This document shows, in pieces, positions 51,101 to 57,306 of a DNA stretch of 64,000 bases. A model generated the notes under the pieces. The model ran no database searches. It saw nothing but the letters and a program-made list of their open reading frames with translations, and had not been told where the DNA came from. Numbering within the stretch: position 1 is the first letter of the stretch; each line of letters begins with the position of its first letter. The translations under genes were made by a program, and so were the position numbers. Origin of the DNA: Bacteroides cellulosilyticus (GTDB taxonomy: Bacteria > Bacteroidota > Bacteroidia > Bacteroidales > Bacteroidaceae); the NCBI RefSeq assembly GCF_020091405.1, contig NZ_CP081903.1, positions 4,464,501 through 4,528,500 on the forward strand. The letters run 5' to 3'.

Positions 51101-52367
51101 TCTTCTCCGTCATCAGGTGGCCGCTATACGACATCTCCGTGGTCTTGTCCATGGCGTCGGTGATGCCCGTCATGTTGCCGGATTCGTCGTAGGTGTACGA
51201 CACCAGACGCTCTTCTCCCTTGCCGGTGACGAACGACAGGCTCGTGACGCGTCCCTTCGTGTCGGTGGCGGCGCGTACCGTGCGTCCGGCAGGGTCGCTC
51301 ACTCCGGAGAACCTGCCGTTGCTGAAACGGAGCTGTATATGAAGCCCGTCGGGGTTTTCTATGCGCGTCATGCGCCATGCGCCGCCGTCCCGCATGTCGA
51401 AGCGGTATGTGAGCAGGCTGTCATGGCTGTATGCCTCGTAGCCTTTTTCGGTGCGGCGCAGCGTCGTGCGTTCCGTGCGCATGTAGAACTCGCCGCCCGG
51501 TGCTATCGGCGGGAAAGCGACGGCACGGCCGTCCTCCATGCGGAGCATCGTCACGCCCTCGTCCTCGAAACTTTCCACCGTGCGGTCATAGCAGCAGTGT
51601 ACGCCATGGCCCAGCCAGCCCTCGTACTCCGAATCGGAGTACCATGCCCGGGTCCATTCCAGCGGAAGCGGTGACGGGAAGCCGAAGTCCGTACCCTCGT
51701 AAACCACTGCGCCGTTGACAAGGTTCACCGGCTCAAAGCCTAATTTACACAAGAATCGACTTAGCTTGTTAGGCCCTTTGGTTATTTGTCTTTTCAGGTT
51801 GAATTTTCTTATCTTGTTCCGTGCGCATTTCATCAGGGAACTGAACCCTATGCTCGCCGCAAGTCCCGTCAGCATTCCGCCCCAGTCGGGGACATAGGGA
51901 CCGCCTACCATGACGGGCTTGCCTGTGGGAACAGGAAGGGAAAAGGAGGTCGGGGCGAAAAGGCTCGGTATAAGTTTGGTCTTTTTCCCTTTTTTACTGA
52001 ATGATGCAGACAGCGGTATGCCCACGTCGTTGCACGTCATCACCATGTGACCCTTCGGACTCATGCGGCTGCCGTCGCAGAACACGGTCTGCGAGGCGAA
52101 GAAGTTCATGCTCTCGTGGCCAATCATGGAGGCCATGGCGAAAGGCCCGGCAAGCGGGATATGCGCCAGGGGGATAATCATGCCACCGGTGTCCGAAACG
52201 CCGCGCTTCAGCCCGTTCACGCTTACGTTCGTGCCAAGGAACGGTATGTAGTCGGCGGGGTCCATCACCATACCTATGTAAGGGTGGATGGGATTGAAGG
52301 GGGGAGCTGTCGTCACATGGACGTCAACTCCGACTACCATAGTGATATGACTGTCCGCAAGTAACAT
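48156..52367 (-). CDS. PAAR-Rhs effector with divergent AHH-type tip (Rhs1, 1403 aa)
   Basis: First of the three Rhs genes after the vgrG operon. The PAAR-like part is shared with Rhs2/3. Residues about 180-225 differ (KCARNKIRKFNLKRQITKG instead of the GKGLGKALKTF type). The core ends [20 protein letters not shown] and the cleavage-type motif reads DLFGL (about 1283). The 117-residue tip has RHHIVREHAPS, then VGIDLNSSIENFVWA and NHSKKAAKTVYDEL. This is the order of an AHH/HNH nuclease, with Asn-His in place of the usual Lys-His helix. It starts 7 bases after the TPR gene. Confidence 0.8.
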   Translation of the reverse strand: MLLADSHITMVVGVDVHVTTAPPFNPIHPYIGMVMDPADYIPFLGTNVSVNGLKRGVSDTGGMIIPLAHIPLAGPFAMASMIGHESMNFFASQTVFCDGSRMSPKGHMVMTCNDVGIPLSASFSKKGKKTKLIPSLFAPTSFSLPVPTGKPVMVGGPYVPDWGGMLTGLAASIGFSSLMKCARNKIRKFNLKRQITKGPNKLSRFLCKLGFEPVNLVNGAVVYEGTDFGFPSPLPLEWTRAWYSDSEYEGWLGHGVHCCYDRTVESFEDEGVTMLRMEDGRAVAFPPIAPGGEFYMRTERTTLRRTEKGYEAYSHDSLLTYRFDMRDGGAWRMTRIENPDGLHIQLRFSNGRFSGVSDPAGRTVRAATDTKGRVTSLSFVTGKGEERLVSYTYDESGNMTGITDAMDKTTEMSYSGHLMTEKTDRNGDTYRWEYDSKGRCVHTYGTDGMMEGRIEYHPSEGYNLVTDSTGGTTTYRYTPDQLVTSEIDPLGNETRHSYTDFMEPYRTIDPEGGVTGYSYDNDGNLTGVTYPDGSGEMYIYDDKGRLSIHVDREGNKTVRLYDTERPHLVSRFIDRDGGITEFTYDSHGQPVGVGKGDRRSELSYDGSLNLVSWHEDGRLLGGWKHDVRGRLIERSSPGNRTEFYVYDALDRLRRIDARDGNVIHLGYDSYDSITEARDARRHVRMGYNSVGSMTWREEGGNRVSFRYDGMDRLREVVNEAGAGYVFRRDLAGNISSEKDYGGIERIYHRDGCGRVTRIDRPGGRSTAYTYDTMGRVLAAEYHDGTKEEYGYDRNGLMATADNGEARMVFERDPMGRVTRETMGLPGGDRFMEVMSVESEYNAYGERIRVGSSLGADTELSYDRLGLVGGIKATVGKPEADEASAYGDAGGDVRPWESTIGRDDAGREVERFATGGIRITTDYNDMGLVRSRHVRSGNRHTGWRSYRWDVGARLMSMRGNLSPEPVIFDYDSMCNLVRGDYSMYESVFRTPDKVGNLYREDGCKGREYDRGGRLLWDGEYHYRYDCEGNLVHKSRRDVSVPENGHTGKKGWLGMLFSADDVDIDNGNKETTPFACWQPGDTCYEWQANSMLAGVRTPDGRTVTFGYDALGRRVSKRTGDTVHRFGWDGNVVLHEWDTDEALRPRLVTDETGREEYDGTEKPEGLVTWVYDGTSFTPVAKVTDGERYTIVHDYLGTPTQAYDSKGELVWEMLLDVYGEVKECHGDRTLVPFRYQGQYEDEETGLYYNRFRYYSPQMGMYISSDPIGLAGNNPTLYGYVEDVNSYLDLFGLEKCALSASDMKKMGPAPKNMYNPHRHHIVREHAPSNWSADARKWITDSQDIIAEVGIDLNSSIENFVWASNGLGNHSKKAAKTVYDELSKVRGNPEAIKETLGSLGEIFSGTGFK

Positions 52368-52374
52368 AATCAGA

Positions 52375-53724
52375 CTATTTTTGGTTTCTCAGTGAGTATT
52401 CCGCATCGAGTTTGGCTGCCAGTTCCTTTGTGGAAAGCTGCCAGTCCTCGCCATATAAGTCAGACATACGTTTTGAGATTTCGTCTCTTTTTGACGAATC
52501 AAGGCTGTATGTTTTGTCAAGATAGGTAGAGGCAATAAATGAGAGATTGATAATCTTTAAGTCTTCGTCAGAAAATGAGTATCCATACTCAAATGCCTCA
52601 TTTAAGATCGGTTCGTATGTAAGCCTGTCTTTTTTCAATGCCATAAGTAGTGCATAGTTGTATTCATTTACAACCTCGGTTTTCATATTGACCTCCTTGG
52701 CTATTTTGACGGCTGTCATAAATTGTTTGATGGCTTCTGTTATATCTTTATTGTAACTGTGTACAGTTCCTTTGTAATTATAGAGTTGTAACAGGATTTG
52801 TGCGCAATCCTGTTCATCATGGTATTTGGGAAGGACCAAAGCTATCCCTTTGTCAAACAAATCATGGCAGAATCCGGCTTCGCGATGAAACTTTACCATG
52901 AATCCCCCAAACATAAGGTAGGACGAAGCCATAAATGCCGTTCCGCCAATTTCACGGCTTAGCCTTATCAGTTCATGTCCCAGCTTCTTTGCTTCATCCT
53001 TGTTTCCTTTCGATGCTGCTTCTCCAAGTTCAAACAGGCATTTCCGATATTTTACGTTCGGATCTTGTGGATTACCTTGGGTCGCAATTTCTTTGTATGC
53101 GCCAGTCATATTCTGATTTGGGATGTCTATTAGACATATCCTGCCTTTCATTTCAGACAGCAGGATATCATAGACCTCTCGCTTTTTATAGTCAATTAGA
53201 ATAAGCGCAACCCCTGCGGGCAGTCGTTCGGCAATGTCCTTTATTACTTCATTCAGAGCTTCCACATCGCCAATGCGGGATATGAAGAGAGTTATGCCGA
53301 GTAGATTGTCGTTTCCGACAAATGTTTTGAAACTTGTAACAAGACGAATATACAAGTCTCGTAGTTTATCTGCACTTAGAGAACTGACAGACGTCAATTC
53401 TGACTTGAATGAAGAAAAATCCGCCCAATCCCAATCGGGATTTTTCTCTACATCCATGGAAAACGAATCTATCCATGTTTTTATCAAGAACTTATAAAAG
53501 TCTGTTTTATCATCATAGTCGGCCTTGAAACCGACGATTATATCCGATGTGCAGCCATGTTCGGAGGCTTCAAGCCGTATGAATCCTTCTACAATTTGAT
53601 AATCGGTTGGTTCGCAAACGAGACAATAAATCTTTGCATCGGGAAATTTCTCCCGATTTTCAATCCATAAGTCCTGTACGTTGCTGATTCTTATGGCTAT
53701 CGGATTATGTTCGTTGTTTATCAT
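52375..53724 (-). CDS. TPR-type adaptor/chaperone candidate for Rhs1 (449 aa)
   Basis: Overlaps the vgrG stop by four bases (ATGA), so translation is coupled, and ends 7 bases before rhs1. Residues about 1-200 are an alpha/beta domain (IYCLVCEPTDYQIVEGFIRL, GVALILIDYKKREVYDILL). Residues about 225-430 are helical repeats of the TPR kind (AASKGNKDEAKKLGHELIRL, AIKQFMTAVKIAKEVNMKTE). It is neither an EagR nor a Tap (DUF4123) protein by sequence. Position between spike and cargo is where adaptors are found in other T6SS, so I infer loading of PAAR-Rhs onto VgrG. Confidence 0.6.
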   Translation of the reverse strand: MINNEHNPIAIRISNVQDLWIENREKFPDAKIYCLVCEPTDYQIVEGFIRLEASEHGCTSDIIVGFKADYDDKTDFYKFLIKTWIDSFSMDVEKNPDWDWADFSSFKSELTSVSSLSADKLRDLYIRLVTSFKTFVGNDNLLGITLFISRIGDVEALNEVIKDIAERLPAGVALILIDYKKREVYDILLSEMKGRICLIDIPNQNMTGAYKEIATQGNPQDPNVKYRKCLFELGEAASKGNKDEAKKLGHELIRLSREIGGTAFMASSYLMFGGFMVKFHREAGFCHDLFDKGIALVLPKYHDEQDCAQILLQLYNYKGTVHSYNKDITEAIKQFMTAVKIAKEVNMKTEVVNEYNYALLMALKKDRLTYEPILNEAFEYGYSFSDEDLKIINLSFIASTYLDKTYSLDSSKRDEISKRMSDLYGEDWQLSTKELAAKLDAEYSLRNQK

Positions 53725-55478
53725 GGATTAAAATTAAGTAAACCGCCTTTTATATTTGTCATCGCAGAACCATCCACATCAACGGTTGCTCCCGTTGCTT
53801 TCAGTGTTGCAGATGCTTTTATATCTATCGTAGCTGCCTCTTCCTTAATGGACGTATCACTTTTTATTTTTGCCTCGGACTTACCTTCAAAAGTGGATGT
53901 CTTACCAAGTACCTCAACCTCTGAATCGGCTTCAATTCTTATCTTTTCATCAGCAAGTATCTCCAATTCTTTGGAATGGATGGTTATTTTGTCCTTTGCA
54001 TCAATGGTGATGGTATTGTCACCGTTCAAGATGATTGTGCTTCCGGTCGGATCTGCAATGGTAACACTTCCTTTTTCATCATCAAGCGTTATGGTACAAC
54101 CGCTGCGGGTGGTCAGGCTTTTTGTTTTGTTTGAACTGCCGCCACCGGTGCCTGACTTTCCATGGAATAAGCTGCCAAGTACAAACGGACGGTTCGGGTC
54201 ATCATATCTGAATGCCACCATGACTTGGTCTCCCTTTTCGGGTATGAATACAAATCCTCTGTTTGTGGTCACTTTGTCGCTTGTACCTGCGTCAGGAGTG
54301 AGCACCCGTATCCACGAGGTTTGCATCGGGCCGGTCTGCCAGTTCATCTTGACTTGGACGCGGCCTAACTTTTTCGGGTCCTGGTTGCTGACAACCACGG
54401 CCTGCTGTGTATGAGCAACAGGCAGAGGTACATCCGGGCATGGAAGGGTGGGAATAGAAGACGGAAGTGCGGTGAAATAGTTCTGGTAACTGTCACCCAT
54501 ACCGGCTACGTGGGTTATTTCCGTAATGATATAGGTGCCGATGCTATTTTTTACGTGGATACCTATTCCTGTATGGATAGCGGTATGAACATCTATGATA
54601 CTGCCCACCGTGAGGATGCGGCAATCGCTTTCTCCGGTGATGAAACTGGATGCGGCGCTGTCGCTTTGCTGCTTGCGTTGGAAATAGGCGTCAAGTTCAC
54701 CCTTATTGGTTATGCGCGGTTCCGCCCGTTGGACAGCGGGAGCGGTAAACAAAGCCAATGACGAGTCAAAGGCCGCTTGTCCCAATGTGTTTTGTCCGGC
54801 TGCGGTATCGGGGGATTGACCGTTATAGGTCTGGTCGTTCACCGAATGGTAAGAACTTCCCTTTATTGGTCGGGCAAGTGCCTGCGAGCAGACATCGAGC
54901 ACGGATAGTTCCTCGCCGTATGTCAGCTTGGTCGTCGAGCCGGCCTGTGGCTTTCCGAATACAAGGTTCTGTCCGTCGTAGTAGAGCCATTCCTGATATT
55001 GGCGGGCAAGCCGTTGTATGAATCTGAAGTTGGTTTCCTCGTACTGGCATTCGTATTCCAGCTTCGATTTCGTTTCCGGATTGACAAGAGCTTGCACTCC
55101 CGCCTTGTCTGTAAGTTCCTTAACGATGTCAGACAAGGATTTGTTGCACCATGAGGCACAAGTGTGGTCTGACTCCAATAGGAATGTTGACGAATATCCC
55201 GTCACTTTTATATTTCCGTGTGTTCCACCGGAACGATGAAGTCCCACCATGGTGGCCACGCCGACAAAAATAGTGCCGCCGAAGTCCATGATTACTTTTT
55301 TCCCAACCCAGTCTTTTGACGCCTCCGGGATTTCCACACCATAGGCTTCTATGGCTTGGATATCCAGCGTTATCTCAAAGTAGTGATGCTCATTGATGCT
55401 CTGTTTGAGCATCAACTGCACAAACGACGGCATGGGTATGCCGGCTATTTCCAATGTGACTTTTTTTTGTTCCAGCAT
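53721..55478 (-). CDS. tssI: TssI/VgrG spike protein (585 aa)
   Basis: Residues 1-370 are the gp27-like part (EVTLEIAGIPMPSFVQLMLK-like start, GYSSTFLLESDHTCASW, RLARQYQEWLYYDGQNLVFG). Residues about 375-450 are the gp5-like OB-fold (VVSNQDPKKLGRVQVKMNW, FIPEKGDQVMVAFRYDDPNR). The rest is a beta-helix needle with repeated short units (ITIDAKDKITIHSKELEILA, IKIDAS-type). It ends in GGLLNFNP without an effector extension. It would be the central spike tipped by a PAAR-Rhs. It follows tssD after 110 bases that contain a strong hairpin. Confidence 0.9.
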   Translation of the reverse strand: MLEQKKVTLEIAGIPMPSFVQLMLKQSINEHHYFEITLDIQAIEAYGVEIPEASKDWVGKKVIMDFGGTIFVGVATMVGLHRSGGTHGNIKVTGYSSTFLLESDHTCASWCNKSLSDIVKELTDKAGVQALVNPETKSKLEYECQYEETNFRFIQRLARQYQEWLYYDGQNLVFGKPQAGSTTKLTYGEELSVLDVCSQALARPIKGSSYHSVNDQTYNGQSPDTAAGQNTLGQAAFDSSLALFTAPAVQRAEPRITNKGELDAYFQRKQQSDSAASSFITGESDCRILTVGSIIDVHTAIHTGIGIHVKNSIGTYIITEITHVAGMGDSYQNYFTALPSSIPTLPCPDVPLPVAHTQQAVVVSNQDPKKLGRVQVKMNWQTGPMQTSWIRVLTPDAGTSDKVTTNRGFVFIPEKGDQVMVAFRYDDPNRPFVLGSLFHGKSGTGGGSSNKTKSLTTRSGCTITLDDEKGSVTIADPTGSTIILNGDNTITIDAKDKITIHSKELEILADEKIRIEADSEVEVLGKTSTFEGKSEAKIKSDTSIKEEAATIDIKASATLKATGATVDVDGSAMTNIKGGLLNFNP

Positions 55479-55518
55479 GGCGGCATTATATTTGACGGTT
55501 TATATCCAAATTGCCAAA

Positions 55519-55546
55519 GCCGCCCGGCGGAAGTCCGTCGGACGGC
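55519..55546 (-). terminator. attenuator-like hairpin between hcp and vgrG
   Basis: gccgcccggcgg (55519-55530) and ccgtcggacggc (55535-55546) pair with one mismatch and one G-U on the minus strand, followed by ctttgg. Strong, GC-rich and located between tssD and tssI. Partial termination would keep Hcp in excess over VgrG. Confidence 0.6.
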
Positions 55547-55588
55547 CTGACAAATGTTTTGATTTAGGATTTACCTATGTACGCCGAT

Positions 55589-55984
55589 TTATTTCTTCGG
55601 CCAACGGTTGTCAAGAGCTGCGCTGCCGACGATGATTTCTTCAGCGGAGAACGTAATGGTGATTGTCATAGGCACATCGTTATTCGCGTCCAGAGTTTCC
55701 GAGTAGTGAACGATGTATGCGTTCTTGAACTGGATCTCCTTCATCTTGGCATCTTCCTCCGTTTTTTTGTAGATAATCTTTCCTTCTACAGGTTTGAAAG
55801 GACTGTTCAACATCGCTTCGATGACAGAAGTGTCTTCTGTTGATTCGATGGTTGCTTTTACTCTACCACCCAATACGCTTGAAGAGGGCATACCTTTAGG
55901 GTCTGTGTTACGACTAAACTCATAGTTTGAATAAAGGACGTCAAATTCCTTGTTGTTAAGTTCCAATGATGCTCTAAATGCCAT
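55589..55984 (-). CDS. tssD: TssD/Hcp tube protein (131 aa)
   Basis: Classic Bacteroidetes Hcp: MAFRASLELNNKEFDVLYSN, then VLGGRVKATIESTEDTSVIE, LNSPFKPVEGKIIYKK, and NAYIVHYSETLDANNDVPMT. Length fits the family (about 130). It assembles as hexamers into the expelled tube. Driven by its own perfect promoter 190 bases upstream and followed by an attenuator-like hairpin before vgrG. No cysteine, no extension. Confidence 0.9.
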   Translation of the reverse strand: MAFRASLELNNKEFDVLYSNYEFSRNTDPKGMPSSSVLGGRVKATIESTEDTSVIEAMLNSPFKPVEGKIIYKKTEEDAKMKEIQFKNAYIVHYSETLDANNDVPMTITITFSAEEIIVGSAALDNRWPKK

Positions 55985-56174
55985 AATACTTGGATTTAAT
56001 GGGTTAAACTTAATTATTTTACTTCGGTTTCTCCGTCCTTGCGCCCTAACCGGTATAGATGCAAAAAAGAGAAAACCTCAAAAACGATTTTTTGAAATTT
56101 CCTCTCAGCCTCCGGATGACTCAGTTTTATTGTGGGAAAAAGAGAAGAAAATAAAACATCATCTTTGATGTGAG

Positions 56175-56205
56175 CAAATATAAGTGCTTATATTCATTTT
56201 TCCAA
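56175..56205 (-). promoter_or_regulatory. promoter of tssD(hcp)
   Basis: Minus strand: TTG (56203-56205), 20 bases, TATATTTG (56175-56182). Perfect consensus match. The same octamer and N20 spacing appear before the second hcp (35302-35332). Confidence 0.8.
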
Positions 56206-56423
56206 ATTTTTTAGCGCGTTTTTTTGCTGTTATTTTCATTTTAACACGTTTTAAACTAATGTTCGTGTATAAAGCCACTGTCCTATATGATTAGAAACAC
56301 GCCCCGTTGATGATGTGTCGCTATTAAATTGATTCCCGGTATTGTACAATAACACTTGTAGAAGAAGTTTCATCAGGAATGGACGAAACCGTCAGAAAGA
56401 AAACTGCTGCCGGAATGCAGAAA

Positions 56424-56459
56424 AACGGTATCCACCGCATGAAAGTGGCAGATACCGTT
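56424..56459 (-). terminator. terminator of the core T6SS operon
   Basis: aacggtatc (56424-56432) and gataccgtt (56451-56459) pair exactly; on the minus strand the stem is followed by tttttctgc. It lies 39 bases after the last core gene. Confidence 0.75.
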
Positions 56460-56497
56460 AGCAGATTGACTATGCAGTCTGAATGTTTGCGTATGTC

Positions 56498-57301
56498 CTA
56501 ATTCTTACGTCCGTATCGGCAGATGAGCAATGAACTTAATACCAGGAGTGCAAGAGCAATCATCCATGTGTAGATCTTCCGTTCCTTTTCCAAATGTTCG
56601 ATGTCCGCCGCTTGTTGTTTGGAGCAAGTTGTCAGTATATTAATCTGGGATTGTTGTGCCTTGCAGATATCCATAAGTTCAGCATTAATCCGTTGCTGTG
56701 TCTCCAGCGAATTTTGGATGTTCTTGAAGTTGCGGTTGGTCGTATATGCGTCACGGATATATCCGGGCGTGCTTACCTGTAACGAGGGAACCTGTATGCT
56801 GTCCGGAAGGTATGTCAGTTCTGCATTATTGCGCCGTTCCGTTGCGAAGCTGTTGAACAGGAGTATGCCAACAAGTGTGCCACTGATCAGAAAGGCTATT
56901 AATGCTATGATGGCAAACATTGTGTTTGATGATTTCGCGACAGGTTGTTGGTACTCTCGTTCAAGCCATGGATGATGGTTCATCGTGTGAGGCGGAATGG
57001 ATGTTCCATACTCTACAGTCCGGACTTCGGCATTTTCTTCGGTCTCTTTTTTCTCAAGAGCCTTACGTCTTGATATATCCATAAATTCGCGCTTGGCAAT
57101 CTGGTATTTATCCGCTTGATAAATTACAAGGTCGTTTTTTACCAGCCAGTCAAGAACGTCCTTGACACTCCGTTCTGATACCTTGAGGTTGCTGATGCTC
57201 CAGAATATTTCTGCACAAGATACCCATATTGGCTTCTGGAGGCACTTCTGATATAGGATTTCAAGAATCTCTGCCTGTAGTTGTTCTCTTGTTGGTTCCA
57301 T
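56498..57301 (-). CDS. T6SS-associated winged-helix/membrane protein (267 aa)
   Basis: The first 75 residues look like a winged helix (QAEILEILYQKCLQKPIWV, LKVSERSVKDVLDWLVKNDL). Two membrane helices lie at about 127-150 (MFAIIALIAFLISGTLVGIL) and 243-262 (TWMIALALLVLSSLLICRYG). A region between them of about 90 residues, probably periplasmic, is partly coiled coil. Proteins of this type (I recall DUF5457) are present in several Bacteroides T6SS loci, but their role is not established. It starts 5 bases after tssR and ends the core operon. Confidence 0.65.
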   Translation of the reverse strand: MEPTREQLQAEILEILYQKCLQKPIWVSCAEIFWSISNLKVSERSVKDVLDWLVKNDLVIYQADKYQIAKREFMDISRRKALEKKETEENAEVRTVEYGTSIPPHTMNHHPWLEREYQQPVAKSSNTMFAIIALIAFLISGTLVGILLFNSFATERRNNAELTYLPDSIQVPSLQVSTPGYIRDAYTTNRNFKNIQNSLETQQRINAELMDICKAQQSQINILTTCSKQQAADIEHLEKERKIYTWMIALALLVLSSLLICRYGRKN

Positions 57302-57306
57302 TTTAT

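Larger units (their letters stand above)
55985..56497. other. hcp promoter region and end of the core T6SS operon
   Basis: 510 bp without a gene. From right to left it holds the terminator of the core operon (56424-56459), AT-rich sequence, and the hcp promoter (56175-56205) with a leader of about 190 nt. The split separates tssD-tssI-rhs from the core genes. Confidence 0.65.

Noticed and set aside
38013..52367. 4.8-kb repeated units as possible insertion sequences or composite transposon
   Set aside because: The repeats are Rhs coding sequences with no terminal inverted repeats and no transposase.
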